From assembly GCF_002865645.1 (NCBI RefSeq), contig NW_020194517.1, positions 1,054,001-1,118,000 of the forward strand: a DNA stretch of 64,000 bases, in the 5' to 3' direction. This stretch comes from Hyaloscypha bicolor E (lineage: Eukaryota > Ascomycota > Leotiomycetes > Helotiales > Hyaloscyphaceae). The position numbers and the translations under genes are program-made. Under the pieces are notes generated by a model that was not told the origin of the DNA, made no database searches, and worked only from the letters and a program-made list of their open reading frames with translations. Of the stretch, positions 46,532 through 58,943 are shown piece after piece. Within the stretch, counting starts at the first letter, position 1. Every line of letters starts with the position of its first letter.

Positions 46532-47296
46532 ATGAGCTCGAGATCCACAAAGCGGACAATGTCTTGCATCGACCGATGCTATTCGAACAGCCGTAACGAA
46601 TACATGTCTCCTGGATTTAACACTGCACGCCAGGACTCCTCGCCCATCCTGATTCCTCTCTCCCCAGAGCGGAGGAGTCGTCGGACATCCACTGCAACTC
46701 CATCTTCTATAGACGACAGCGACGACCGGAGCGACGCTTCTTTTCCATCAACTGCTCCATCGAGTGCTCCTTCTGATCGACCACTAGCAGCGATGAACTA
46801 CGGATACGAGTTTCGTTGCCCATTCGAGTTCGTCGATTGCGAGGTAACCTTCCATCCCACCCAAATCGATGCCTATATTTCGCATACCACCACCCACTTC
46901 TTGAATCACCGTCCTCCTCCGAAGACTATCTGCATTTTCTGCCCACAGACATTCGAGAACCCCAACGACCGCGTTGCAAACTGGAGAGAGCGTATGCGCC
47001 ACATCGCTGATCATTATCGACGCCTCGAACGCTTTGAGCACACGGGGCCCGACTTCTTTGTAATCGAATACATGCGGACGAAACGCATTATCAGCAATGA
47101 AGACTATAAGTGGGCAACCAGGCATACGGAAAGACGTTATTGTGACGGTCTGGTTGATTTCGGACACAAAACTTCGGATATGAAGAGGAGGGAAGCCAGA
47201 TCGCTTGAAGAGAGACACGATATGGAGAAGGATGATCGACATAGACGGCGACATATGGCCTCGAAAGGGAAAGGGAAGGGCAGAAGAAGTAATTGA
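46532..47296 (+). CDS. C2H2-like zinc-finger protein
   Basis: A 254-residue intronless protein. Residues about 1-90 are disordered, Ser/Thr/Pro-rich and contain SPILIPLSPERR. From about 95 come two zinc-finger-like units: CPFEFVDC...H-T-T-T-H, and CIFCPQTF...RHIADH (C-x(2)-C ... H-x(3)-H). After them a helical stretch with FVIEYMRTKRII and a very basic tail (KGKGKGRRSN) that may be a nuclear signal. It is similar in layout to fungal proteins that carry paired degenerate C2H2 fingers of unknown DNA target. Regulation is not visible. The start is the first ATG; an internal Met near residue 88 opens just before the fingers. Confidence 0.7.
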   Translation: MSSRSTKRTMSCIDRCYSNSRNEYMSPGFNTARQDSSPILIPLSPERRSRRTSTATPSSIDDSDDRSDASFPSTAPSSAPSDRPLAAMNYGYEFRCPFEFVDCEVTFHPTQIDAYISHTTTHFLNHRPPPKTICIFCPQTFENPNDRVANWRERMRHIADHYRRLERFEHTGPDFFVIEYMRTKRIISNEDYKWATRHTERRYCDGLVDFGHKTSDMKRREARSLEERHDMEKDDRHRRRHMASKGKGKGRRSN

Positions 47297-49210
47297 GGGC
47301 CTGCGCGGCACCTCAGCAGTCCTGAAACATCCAAATTCCGAGTCAAGCCTGGACCGCGGTGTCTCGGGTGCGTCTCATTTCCCAGGCGTTCGTGGGACAA
47401 AACTTCTTTATATTCGACGAAAACTCTTTCTCTCTTCCTCTCACAGCAGGGATGCTACGAGTAACATGGGCGGAATTCCGACTTTTTTTTGTGTGGCGTT
47501 TGCGCCACAGTGGCGACCTTTTCGACGGTATTTCTTGCATTTCGTTGTTCGACATTATCTCGGCTGTATTTGGTTCGATTTCTCGTTTCCTGAATCGCCG
47601 GCGATTGGTACGTCCGTACCTGACATGAACACGTGGGTCCCGGTAGGACGGTCCTCCCGAGGGCTGACTGACTTTCGCTGGGAACCGTGCCCGAAAATCT
47701 GCCTCACCACGCTTACTCGTACACCGCAAGATCAGAAGGGCCGATTGAACGAGGACTTTAGATGAATGGGCGGGTGCATCGGGAAGTCATAGGGCGTTCA
47801 GTGTTATTCTTTCGATTCTTCTTTCGGGTTCATGTTGCTTCTGGTTCGTTTCGATACCCTTTGTCGAGTCTCCAAAATTGTATCTTGAAAAAGGTCGTGG
47901 TATTTATATTATTTTTTGAATGTGGGGAACATAGATTGACATTCTCTGTGACTCATTGGGTTAGTAATATTATCCGTTCTCCTCTCAAGGTGCTTACCAA
48001 GATGCTGGATGCCTACGTGAGCGTGGATCTAGGAAACTTTGGGTCAAAGTCTGAATGGAAGTCCGAGGGCGACAAGAAGGGGGCATATGTAGCCCGTCTG
48101 TTCTTGGTCGACCCATGGGAGCCGGTGCAACTCGGATCCCGTACAACAAGCTGTTTTCACGGTTGCGTATCTCTTTTAAATGACCTTAGGATGAGTTCAA
48201 TCTCGTTAAAGACGGCAGTGATGCCTTATTAGGCTACCTGAGGAAGACAACTCCCACCTGTACAACCGAAGAGGCAGGAATGATGACTCCTATATACCAG
48301 GACCATGATACATCAAGAACACTGGTACCTCTGGAGGATTCACGATGTCCAATCGAATGTTCCCCCCTTGCTGTCACCAGCTATAGTTCACATGCCCCGC
48401 AAATAACCTCTCCCACACAAATCCCTCAAAAGGACTGTTCCAGAAAAAGTCCAGGGGTCCCAGCTGATCTCTGAAGACTTCTATCCACTCAAAATGATTG
48501 CAGGTACAAAATTCTTACTCGGGGCTTGCGTCACGAGGCAACTATTTGTGGATGTGATTGCACAGCCTCGCTGCCTCGAGTGGCGATCGAGAAAGCTTGC
48601 CCTGGACTAAAACCACGCACGCCTTGATCAAATTTAAACCTTCTGTTCCGATGAGTATTCCAAACGATAGGCCAAGGCTAGCAAAATGGCTGGCTGTTGC
48701 TGGTTTTCGCCTTGTCTTGATACCTGACCCTTGAGCCTTGCGGGGCCTCACTGCTGCCCAAGCGAATTTCCAGATAGCATCATTTTCGTCGGCATTGAGC
48801 CGGTAGTTGAAACAAACTTCGTTAGTTTATCATGTGAAAAGGTTTCTGATGCAGTGACACGTCGATGGTTACGAACGGTGAGGGGCAGAGGGAGGGTTAT
48901 CCTGGGAGCGGTGAAAGAAGAAGCTTGGATCGGGAGTTGGCCTCCTCTACTTCCCGTATTGTACGGAGTATCTTCCCCGAACACTTGCACGCACTATTCG
49001 TCACCAAACCTCCCTCAGAACTGTAATATTTCTGGGCCTTCATTTTTCTACTTTCATAGAAGCTATTGCGACCCAACCTACCGGTGAAATCTCCAACGAG
49101 CATATATATCATCATATCGTCCTCAGCGCCATTACTCAACATCACCTCCACCCAAGCCACTTTTGCACAAAGCCCGCTGATACCATCTAGAACTCCTACC
49201 CAACACCCAC
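47297..49210. other. Intergenic, 1.9 kb, no gene recognised
   Basis: Flank between the zinc-finger gene and the Hsp70-like gene (converging). A 156-codon frame at 47762-48232 is low in motif content and is not supported. Confidence 0.45.
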
Positions 49211-51473
49211 TCAATGGAACTCCGCCTCCACTCTCCCATATCTAAACCCATCGACCTTCAGCTCGAATGCCAACCCGGCACTCTCGACCACCATCTCGAG
49301 CGTAAAGTCCAAGTTGTCAAATTCCACCCCACGAGTCGTTGTCAGTCTTGTGAATAAACTTTTAGGCACGGCGCCGAGGTCTGTAGTGAGCGTACAGACA
49401 TTTATTAGGTCGCGCGTGTATGAGGATGGTGGCTCGCCGTCTGCATCAGATGCGATGAGATCGTCGGATACAACGAGTGATTGTCCAGGCCTGGTTTGCA
49501 TTAGTCGTCGTTCACAATGATGGAACATGCCTCGGGAAGCTTACCTGAAGTTCCGGGTATAGTGAAAGCTGATAGGCGTTGCTGCGCTGAGAGCCTCGCC
49601 CTCTTTGGGAATGTTAGCACTGGTAGACGCTTGATAAGGCTCGAGACTTACTCGTGATGTGCCACTGCATGCGATCGCTGACCATCCATCGTTCCCACAG
49701 TGGACTCCAATACCGCTCGCTCACTTGATGTTTATCTTCATCATACACGGTGGCATATGAAGTCCCATAGTGCATTCTTGCTTTGCGAGAAATGACCATG
49801 CTTCCCTCAAGACCTCTCAGTACAGCTCCGCGAACAACTGCAGTCCATGCATTGACGGGCTGCATGACCTCAACGGAACCGTTCTCGATTATCGCAGTGG
49901 CCTGAGCATGCGTTGGTCTCTCGCTGTATGGGGGCGGTGCTGCGGTGTTGAAGTGAGACTTCAGTCGAGTGTAAAGATAATTACTCTGGCCAAAGCCACC
50001 AACGAGCACAATACCAGACACAATCCCGCCTTTTTGTCGTATGCCATCGACTTGGCCTTGCACAAGCTCGCAAACTTCTCTGACGACAGGCTCGAAGATC
50101 TCCTTAATTTGAGGAGCTGTCATGACCAGGAAACCGCAGTCCAGACCAGCTTCTTCATCATCGGGGAGGCCTGGAAATGGCACGTTGACTTCTGCGTGTT
50201 CTTCTTCGTTGAAGTTACGCTTTACGAATTCTTCCCAGTATCGTAGCCCCATCTGCCAGCACTTGCCTTTCTTGAGCTTCATCTCGTCGAAGCGCTCTTT
50301 GCCGATCCGATTTCGTACGTGCTCCTCAAAGCGGTAGTTCAAGAAGGCACTTCCACAAAGCCCGCCAGTTCCTACTGCAGACTCTTCGACCCGTAAAGGC
50401 TTCAGTGAGATAATTTTATAGGCGATCAGATCAACGGTGCCACCGCCGGCATCACAAACAACAAAGTTGTCGCCAGCGCTCAGATGATTGGGCTGTATAG
50501 CCTTGAGGGTATAAACAGCTGCGGCTTCGGGCTCACTGATCATCTGGATTTCAGACTTCGCTCCCATTCCTGCCCGTTCTGCCGCCTGCAAAGTTGTGTT
50601 CTTTGCGGCATCTGACCATACGGCCGGACAGGTAAGCACAAACTCCACCTTTGTCGAGGCCATGAAGGATTCGCCATACCGTCTTGTAAGTGTCTCCATG
50701 GTATGATCGTATACTTGTGTTAGATAATCGCTAACGGCATCCACGACATTCTTGTTGAATTTCTTCAGCTGAGCTGCAGTCTCTAATGGACTAACGTAAA
50801 AGGGCAACTTTTGTGACCGATCGAGGAATAATTTGATACATCGAAGTCGAGATTCTTCGGGTCTGAATTGGAAACCCCATTTTATTGTTGGATCTCCACC
50901 TTCTGGTATATGTGAGGGGTAGTCGTATGCTATTTCCGTGGGTACTTTGTCGGATGTGATTCCGTTGCCGCCAGGCCAGGTCTTTATGATCTCGACATCG
51001 TCTGGAGTTGAAGTATAGACTGCTGCGACACTATTCGGTAGTTAGTTAAATTACCATTGCCAACAGACTTGGAAAATCTCGGGGTTTTGGAGAGGTTTTG
51101 TGAAGGTCACATGGCCGAGCTTTCGAGCATCACTTTGTGGCTTTGACCTGTTTTCGACTCAACTTGAACGACCTGTTGTGTTCGGAGACGGGCAGAAAAC
51201 GTAAACCCCTTGTCTGCCCACTTTCAAACTTTCTGGTATTGAGCTCCAGAATGAATGTACAGCAGTTGAAGACCGAAGTTAAAGTTCGACTTACCCAGAG
51301 TAAGTAGTACCAAAATCAAGTCCAACAATCAATCGGTCATTCAGGGGTGCCGGTTCTCGAATTGGCCCCGCAATAGCTTCCGTCGAAGAAGTGGGGGTGT
51401 AGTTGGTGAAGTGATTTCTGCTTTCTTCGTTCCGCCGACTGCTAGAAGACCGAATGGGCAGACTGAGATTCAT
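49211..51473 (-). CDS. HSPA12-like Hsp70 family protein
   Basis: An ATPase of the actin/Hsp70 fold, of the divergent HSPA12 group that fungi often carry in many copies; its clients are unknown. Exons 51473-51295, 51030-49652, 49602-49545 and 49490-49211 sum to 632 codons (631 residues). Motifs: phosphate 1 LIVGLDFGTTYSG (about residue 49-61), connect region VEFVLTCPAVWSDAAK, SEPEAAAVY, phosphate 2 VVCDAGGGTVDLIAY, and adenosine motif VLVGGFGQSNYL. The usual Hsp70 substrate-binding beta-sandwich and lid are not recognisable; instead the C-terminal 130 residues are of the HSPA12 kind. The first 45 residues are Ser/Arg-rich and disordered. It is divergent from the RCC1-like gene with 772 bases between. 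Confidence 0.88.
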
Positions 51474-52245
51474 GATGGCAGCTATTCAAGGTCCCGAGTC
51501 AGTATTGAAGATTGTAGCCATAAGTCCACGTCCGAAGTTCCCTTTGGTCTCCGGAGTCTGATGGCGGGTTGAGTTTGAGGAGGAAGGGTTTGTCCGATTT
51601 GCCGCTCCAGGGAACCAACGACGCTCTATATATCCAAGAATACAAAAGTAAAAACTCTAGTTAGGGGCCAGGAGCCCTGCAGAGAACAAATTTTCCAAAG
51701 ATGAGAGGATATAAAGATCTCCCCCAGATGGTTGGCGCTCGCGTGACTTGCGCAGAGGAAGTTGATGGTCCGCCGACCGCTCTTCCCACCTCAATTGATA
51801 GAACGACGAAATCGCAACAAAAGACACAAGACCAAAAGGTACCCCCTAGAAAAAGATGGGGATGGGTGTCCTAAAGGTTCGGTCCCTGCAGGTACAATGT
51901 GGCAGCCTGATTTCTCTGACCGTAGGCAGCACTTCCCGACCCAGTCGACCTCGAGCGCGGGGGTCTGGGCGTCGAAGAGGAGACGTCAGCAGCGCTGATT
52001 GACGGTATTCAGAGATAAGGAGCAATGCCTAGAGGATAATCGATACGAGAGAAAAGATAAATTTGTGGATGAATTGTGTATATATTTCATGTCGAAAGGC
52101 TGAAGTAAGCAGCAGTTCGCTTCGGGGAGGGGAGCTAAACTGAATGTGGGGCGCAGCAGAATTAAGCACATCGAGGCTGAGCAAAGCAGTGCAACATTAA
52201 ATGAAAAACCTCGGTAGAAACAAAGCCGCAACGGTTTCGCAAGAC
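51474..52245. promoter_or_regulatory. Divergent upstream region of the Hsp70-like and RCC1-like genes
   Basis: A 772-base gap between two outward-reading start codons. No gene is recognised in it. No clear heat-shock element array was seen. Confidence 0.35.
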
Positions 52246-53482
52246 ATGGAGCTGTGGGCCACCGGTTTCAATGCGTGGGGTCAGCTTGATTTCCAGGGCG
52301 AATCCTCTCTCGCACCTGCGGATTTAAGGACTTTTAAGTGTATCCTCCGAAGCAAACACCTCGAGATGCTTCGGACCAGTTTATCAGCCACATTGGGTAA
52401 GTTATAGAACTTGACTTTTCTGTTTATCATTTCATTTACTCGTGCAAAACCTTTGGGATCAAGTCCTCCCAATAGCTGAAGTTGATTTGAGATTTTTAGT
52501 CACGTGAACAGCCCCCCTTTTCCATCATCGCCTCCTCTTCTCCTTCTTCCGATCCCGGTACGTTGAACTTGCAAGGCTTAGACAATATCTTCTGTGAAAT
52601 TCTCTACTCTTTAGGTATTACAATAAGCTGAATATCTCTAGTAAGGACATCATCAGGCATAAAAGCAGCAGGTAGTCTCGATGCCGTCTTTCAACTATGT
52701 CTCACCCAAAAGGATGGGTTCCGAAAAGTAGCCATTGCAGGCAACGAAAAATTCGCTGGTATACAACCCCATCTCCACATCCTTCAACATCTAATCATGC
52801 TTGCAGAAACCCAAGGGAAGTTCATCAAAGAATACCGTTCTCTCAAATCATATATCGATGGTGACGGCCATCACCTCGGAGAGTTTGAGTGTTTTGAGCA
52901 GATAGCCGCAAATCAGACGACGTTCACTGCTCTCTCGAAGAATGGGAAAGTTTGGACGTGGGGTGATGGACGATATGAGTCTTGTCTTGGACGGGAGGTT
53001 TCAGAAGAGACGTAACAATAACCCGTCCGCCACCATTCCGAAGCTCTGCTGACCCCAGTCACAGCCCAGCACAGCTACCATCCATAGTGAAAGACCTCTC
53101 AGATCTACCGACCGGCCCAATCAGAAAGATATCCTCGGGTGGCTATGTGACAGCTGCCTTAACTTCTGGCAATGATTTATATCTCTGGGGCGGATGTCCT
53201 GGTCAGTCGAAAATCCTGGATCAATTCAGTGGAATGCCAGAGCCTATTGATTTGGATGGACAAGATGTTCTTGATGTGGCGGTTGGAGCAGATCATATTC
53301 TTGCCCTGACAACTGAGCATAGGCTGTATGTTGTTGGTGCTAATAGGAATGGACAACTTGGTTTGGATGTGAAGGAGCTGTCTGAATTGGGGGAGATAGC
53401 CTTGCCTCTTGGGGGGAAACAGATTGTCAGCGTTCATGCGGGCTACAAAAACTCCTTCCTGCTCGTAGAGGATATCACTTAA
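52246..53482 (+). CDS. RCC1-repeat beta-propeller protein (Ats1-like)
   Basis: Exons 52246-52396, 52657-52758, 52807-53011 and 53059-53482 join in frame into 293 residues. It begins MELWATGFNAWGQL, the typical first blade of a regulator-of-chromosome-condensation repeat. WTWGDGRYESCLGR (about 140-155), LYLWGGCPG and LYVVGANRNGQLGL follow as later blades, so the protein has roughly four to five repeats and is shorter than the seven-bladed Ran exchange factor. This size and layout resemble yeast Ats1 (linked to Elongator-dependent tRNA modification), but that function is inference. The first intron of 260 bases is the least certain; it could hide a small exon. Confidence 0.75.
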
Positions 53483-53617
53483 TGACAGAGTCCGAATGTA
53501 CTCTAATTTGGTATCTCATTTCTTCCATTTTGTCATCTTATGCCATTCTATAATACACCGTGCCATCTTGAGTTGCACAACGTCCAAATTACCAGATGCA
53601 TTGCGGAAGAGAGAAAA

Positions 53618-54733
53618 TCATAGATTCGTAAGGTAATCCTCGATCTCTTGAGGGCTCAGCTTTCTAAATCTTGGTCCTTGTGCACCTTCAACTCCCTCAA
53701 CGCCAAGCAGGTGGTGAGCCGGGGGCCCAACAATGCCTACAATATGTTAGCTGAAACGTAGAAAGCTGAGGAAGCAACCTACCAATCTCTACAGTCTCTC
53801 CGTTCATCTCACCCTCGATCGTCTCCTTCAAAGTCAACAAAGCAATATGTACTGCATCCTCCAGCTCCAAACCCTCGGTGTATCTCTTCTCCAAGAAGGT
53901 CTTCGCAGAAGTAGCGCTCTTTCCAATCGCCGTTGCCTTCCATGGGAAATAACTGCCGCTGGGATCAACCTGATATAGCATGGGTCCTCCCTTCAAGATG
54001 CCACCAGTCTTTCCTGAGGCCTTCTTCTCATCTGGGTGTACATCGGTAGTCGCAGCACCCTCCGTCTCCGGCTCAATACCCTCGTCCCACCCAGCAATCA
54101 ACAGACTCACCCCGTACGGCCGTACACCACCTGACTGCGTGGCTTCTTGCATAACTCGCGCAACATCCTGCACTAATATCCTCGTCGGTGGGTACTCGTT
54201 GTAGATACGCTTGTAACCGGTGTGTGAGACTTTGCGTGCCTTGTCGACCAGAACTCTGTAATCTGGGCCCATTCCGGAGTATACCATGCCAATATTCGGG
54301 GTGATGAGGCTGACTTTTGAGAGGGATGGAGGATCGATCAGAGGAGATGAGGACTTCTTTTCTGTGGCGAGGACGATACCGTTTGTAGCTGAGGAAAAGG
54401 TCAGCCTAGAACCAGATTGGTATTCAAATTTGAATTATAGCCTACCCTTAATACCTAGTGCGGTGACACCTTGGTTGACAGCGTTTAAGGCATATTCTGA
54501 AAAGAGGGAGTTAGCATCCTCGAGCAGCAAGAAGACGGTGAGGCTGGAGAGCGCCGCCAAACGGAATAGACTTGGGCGACGAACCTATTTGAACCAACTT
54601 CCCACTGAAAAGAGTTAGCATTCGAGGTCTAAATTGCAGAAGCGCGCTCTTGAAGTGTCCTTGGGGAATCTGGGGAAGTACAAGCTTACCTGGGGGAGAA
54701 GGTCGTCAAGGAGAAGGAATATCTGTCCGCCAT
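53618..54733 (-). CDS. pre8: 20S proteasome subunit alpha 2
   Basis: A structural subunit of the outer ring of the 20S proteasome, in cytosol and nucleus. Five exons (54733-54690, 54604-54585, 54496-54446, 54388-53783, 53736-53618) join to about 279 residues. The N-terminal signature of alpha subunits is intact ([20 protein letters not shown]), then [27 protein letters not shown] and [14 protein letters not shown], the last two being diagnostic for alpha 2. Compared with yeast (250) it carries a roughly 30-residue polar insertion ([15 protein letters not shown]) in the loop after GWDEG. Two tiny exons (20 and 51 bases) near the start explain why the frame beginning at 54287 misses the N-terminus. 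Confidence 0.95.
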
Positions 54734-55148
54734 TGTGTCTATCAGTCCTAGAATTTACTCCTCGGCAATCCCAAGGAAAGAGAGATGTAGAGGGGGGTCA
54801 AGGATTTTTGCGGATGTGAGAGAGGTGGAAAGATTGAGCTGTTGTCGTTGCTTGTGTTGAAGTTTAAAGCTACAGGCAGCTCCTGCCGCGTCGCGAAATC
54901 GGTGCCTGAATTTTGCCTCAGCCTTGAGGCTCGCGAATTTTAAGGGCCATCTTCGACCGAACCACGGAGCTTCTTTGTCTTTCTAAAGCCACATCTCAAG
55001 ACCGAGATACGTTGTCCCACGTTCTCGGCGTATTTCATATTAATGCTACAAAGGTGATGGTTTCTATGATGCAGCAAAGCTTATAAGCGGAGCTGCCTCG
55101 ATGATGTCCACGTTTCTCAACTTCTAAGCTCCAAACTATTTTCATACA
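54734..55148. promoter_or_regulatory. Divergent promoter region of pre8 and the RING-CH ligase
   Basis: A 415-base gap between two outward-facing starts. I did not see a perfect proteasome-associated control element (GGTGGCAAA) in either orientation. Confidence 0.35.
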
Positions 55149-56260
55149 ATGTCTGCTTTTCAACAACGCCCCACATGGCATTGGCCTACCGATGAGGATG
55201 CTTTTCGAGAAGAACATGTTGATCCGCCAGGTACTTTTGGATACGAAGACCCAACCGAACATCTGCAAGAGCAGGGAGAGCAACATGAGGATGCGGACGA
55301 GGCAAACGCACCACCTCGGTTCCAAAGGCACTATCCGCCACGGACCTGTAGGATATGCTTAGAAGAGGTCCTGCCAACTTACGAGCCTCTGACTGGAGGG
55401 ATTCCGTCTATACTACACCCAGCTCCAAGCGTCAAATACGTTTCTTCAGACCCGTCATCCGGCCGGTTGATACGGCCATGCAAATGTCGAGGATCCCAGA
55501 AATACGTACACGAAGGATGTTTGCAGGAGTGGAGGCATGCAGATCCAGCTATGGGCCGGCGAAATTACTGGGAATGCCCAACCTGCAAGTTTCGATACCG
55601 TTTGGAAAGAATGAGATTAAGTCGGTACATTTCCAGCACGTTTACACAAATAGTAATTACCCTTGCTATCATGCTCCTTACGATTTTCGTCTTCGGATTT
55701 GTTGCGGATCCAATCATCAACATTTACCTCGATCCCTTAGACACGATCACCTCGATACCGAGTGGTGGAAGGCCTGCGACTCTGTTCGAAGACGAGGAGG
55801 GTTCATGGATAGAGCATTTCGTAAAAGGGCTTGCATCTCTTGGCTTACTCGGATTCGTTAAGATTTTCTTTGTCCTGGGTCCGTGGCAATGGTTCAATAT
55901 TCGCAACGGAGGACTTCTAGGAGGTCACCGTAGAAGGGGTGGAGGAAGAGACCGCTTGGAGGATATTTCTTGGACGGTCGTCATCATTGGGATTATTACG
56001 TTTTTAGCAGTAAGTGCACAGACTCATCTGAGAAGCATCCCACTAACACATACCAGGCAGTTTGGACTTGGGTAAGAGCATGGACTGCAAAGACGCTCGA
56101 GAAGGCTGGTGAACGAGTTGTCGATGTCCAAGGCGATGACGACGATTTCGAAGAGATCCTTGAGGAACCTTCAGCAAGCCAAGCTGCAGCTGGCCCTCCG
56201 CCAGCCACGGGTGCTACAGATGCGTCAGCTTCTGCAATGCCCGAGACCCAGAAGACTTAA
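55149..56260 (+). CDS. RING-CH membrane ubiquitin ligase (MARCH type)
   Basis: Transfers ubiquitin to membrane or lumenal client proteins, by family at the endoplasmic reticulum or endosomes. Exons 55149-56009 and 56057-56260 give 354 residues. The N-terminal 65 residues are polar. A C4HC3 RING-CH follows at about 67-155: CRIC, a 35-residue insertion between the first two pairs, CKC, VHEGCLQEW, and CPTCKFRY. Three hydrophobic segments follow: ITLAIMLLTIFVFGFVADPI, LGLLGFVKIFFVLGPW and WTVVIIGIITFL, with the last crossing the splice site into AVWTWVRAW. The C-terminal tail is acidic then Ala/Pro-rich. It is much smaller than Doa10, so more like a MARCH5/MARCH-type ligase. Confidence 0.88.
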
Positions 56261-56701
56261 TAACATTGTCCTTTTTGCATTTGCATTCAGTGATGGCGTT
56301 CTGGATGCCATGACCTGTGTACACTTAGTCACAATAACGCAAATATTTCTACCGTTAGCTCGTATAGCTTCTATGACAGTTTCCCCTACCCTTTGCACAC
56401 TCTTAAGTTGCCACGAAATCCTGCTCAGTATCATGTCAACTAGTCTGTGTGCAAACATTTACAGCTTAGCTGGAGCCTCGAAACTTGGGCGTCTTGTTCT
56501 CGTTTCACTATGGGTGACCGCAGGCCTTGTCAACACTCTGTCGTGTGCCACTTTTTATTCACGATCGTTGGTAGTGATCTTCTGCTTCGGCAGTATGCCC
56601 CCGTGGGGATTAGAGGCGACTGAGTTGATACATTCACCACATTACTCTCCCTATTTTACTGTCTCTAAAAGAATTCTATATTCCGTGATATCTCAGGCTC
56701 T
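56261..56701. other. Intergenic, no gene recognised
   Basis: Between two converging genes; should contain both 3' untranslated regions. No other feature seen. Confidence 0.5.
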
Positions 56702-58163
56702 TTAAGCCTCAGCAAAAGCAATGTGAGCCTCAAGGCCAGACTCCGCCGCAAGCTCGATCTCAGTGTTATACCCAATAAAGAAGGCATATCCCTCCTTCAC
56801 CTCATGCTCCTTACCCTCAGCCCTCATCTTCCCCTTTCCTCCAGTGACAATCAAGATAGCCAGGCCTTGAAGAGCCTTGATTGTTTCTGTCTCCTTGCCT
56901 TTCAACTTCGTAATCAGCATGTCGAATTCGCTCAATGGTGGAGCCAAGACTTGCGTATGGCCTTTCAGTCCTTTGTCCGACTTCTTCTGCTTGAGAAGAG
57001 CTTCGTCAGCATTCTTGGGGCTGAATGTGAGAGCTGCGGTGAAGAGCTCGATTGAGTCTCGATCGGCTCGGGGACAGAACCCGGTGTTGAGGACGTTGTC
57101 TGAACGAGCCATACACTCTACGATATCACCGCTCAGGTATGCATGTATCCCGCTGTCAATTGTGAGTCCGGGTCACTGTTCAGTTGTTGGATCATAGGCA
57201 AGACTTACTCTGCTGGGACGTAGATAGCGTCTCCTTTCTGCAAAACCAGATAGTTCATGGTGAGCAGTGCCACGAGATTTCCCGGATCCGATTTATCATA
57301 TTGCTCGGCCAAACGAGGAAGCAATTCCGGAAAGTACGTATGTTTTCCAAAGTCTTTGACCTCGGTCTTCTTCAACGACTCATAGAGCTCCACAATCTCC
57401 TCATCGGATGCGGAAAGGATCTTGCCAACGACCTCCTTCAGCGTCTCTCCATTGAAGTGTGTCTCGGAACTTTTGGTGAATCGTGATTTGAGAATGGGGA
57501 CGGTCGTGAAGAGCTGCTGGATCTCGGGAATTGGTTTCCAGCCAACGAAGACTTCGAATTTTCCGAGAGCGACTGCGATTTCGGGCTTGCAGTTGGCGTC
57601 TCCGAACTTTTCGGGGTCTTTCTTGTGGAGTTTGGCTGCGAGGCCTTTGTCTGGGTGGATTTGGAGAGGGAGGGCTTTGGCGATTGAGAGGATCTGAGAT
57701 TCTGCTGAGTATTCTGACTTGGGAGGGGTTCAGGGGTAATTTACCTTTGGAAGGTAGGGCAGGTCGGCTCCAAATTTATCAAGAATTGCTTTCCCAATTA
57801 ACTTCTCTTTGTTGCTGTTGATGTGCTTCTGGAGGTCTTCCCCAGTTGCAAGAACTAGAGAAGGGGTTGTTGGGTATGTTCCCATCCATTGCTGCAAATT
57901 TAATTAGCCGTAAGTTTTCCAAAATTCGATCACATGGAAATAACATACCTCAGCATACTCTTTCGACTCGTCGAGCTTGAAGTGACCACCAGGTGTTGCC
58001 GCAGCATATTTCGCAGCTAGAGAACTACTTCCTTTCTTCCCCCATGGGTAATTGTTGCCTGTGTCGGTCAGAGGGTTCCTGTCTCAAGGGAGGATTTTTT
58101 ATAGAATAAATCAAGGAAAGCACCTGATTGAAGATGAAGAGATGCGAGAACTCTGAAGTGCAT
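56702..58163 (-). CDS. pmi1: Mannose-6-phosphate isomerase, type I
   Basis: Interconverts fructose 6-phosphate and mannose 6-phosphate with a bound zinc, feeding GDP-mannose for glycoproteins, GPI anchors and cell-wall mannan. Exons 58163-58124, 58058-57949, 57891-57745, 57693-57209 and 57152-56702 sum to 411 codons (410 residues). Features in order: NNYPWGKKG near the N-terminus, WMGTYPTTPS, LPKILSIAKALPLQIHPDK (metal-site Q-x-H, about residues 110-118), GNLVALLTMNYLVLQKGDAIYVPA, and DGIHAYLSGDIVECMARSDNV, which carries the active-site His and the catalytic Arg loop. Length and all key motifs are normal. It is head to head with the GT34 mannosyltransferase gene. Confidence 0.95.
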
Positions 58164-58943
58164 CCTTACACTGGCATTCTAACTGAATGACTGAGGAACT
58201 CATGATCACAGGTTTTAATTGAGAGCTTGAGGCAAAAGTGATGAAGAAATTTCAAGTTACCTCGAGCTTTAAGATATCTGCAATTCCATTCCCATGACGT
58301 TAACCTGTTGACATCAGCTCTTTAGATTCAGCTAGTCCCAAAAAAGTTTGGCTACGGAGAATTATAATGTACCATAGAGGCACATAAGGGGTGCACATAT
58401 GATTGCTCGAAGAGATCAGTCGCAATGAGAAAACTGCATTGAAAGCGATACAAAATGACGGGTGTACACAGCTTGCAATTGCCTTATTGGGACCTTCCGT
58501 CAGAAGCCCTCCGTTATCATGCCTCATATGCCTCCCGACTTTTCATTGGCTAGATCTATCTGGCGCCATACCTATTAAGATCATGTACCGCAACTTTATC
58601 TTCGAAGACTAATTTCGAGATCCTCGAACCTTAAATGCTCCACTGCCAGGGCTCATTCTCTCATTTCATAGTCGCGGAGGTCGAATTCTATTGACACGGT
58701 ACCTACTGGAAGCGTTCGAAACTCGAAACTGCACAACTGCGCAACTGTAAGATCGGGAGAGGGGACACCGTGTGCCATTGTTCGAACGACCAGGATACGA
58801 GGAAACATCAGCTTTTCCCCGGTCCTGCCATCGCGACTGCGAGCTTGGGAAACTTTCAAGACGGGACGGGACTCGTATTCTTGGCAGTCTCCTGACAACG
58901 ATAATCGGGGCGCCGGAAGGCCTGCTGATTCAACTCCTCAGCC
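58164..58943. promoter_or_regulatory. Divergent upstream region of pmi1 and the mannosyltransferase
   Basis: A 780-base gap between outward-reading starts of two genes in mannose metabolism. No gene is recognised in it, and no shared motif was singled out. Confidence 0.35.

Noticed and set aside
46784..47311. 175-codon minus frame
   Set aside because: Antisense shadow of the zinc-finger gene.
47762..48232. 156-codon + strand frame
   Set aside because: Composition unlike neighbouring genes and no motif; probably chance.
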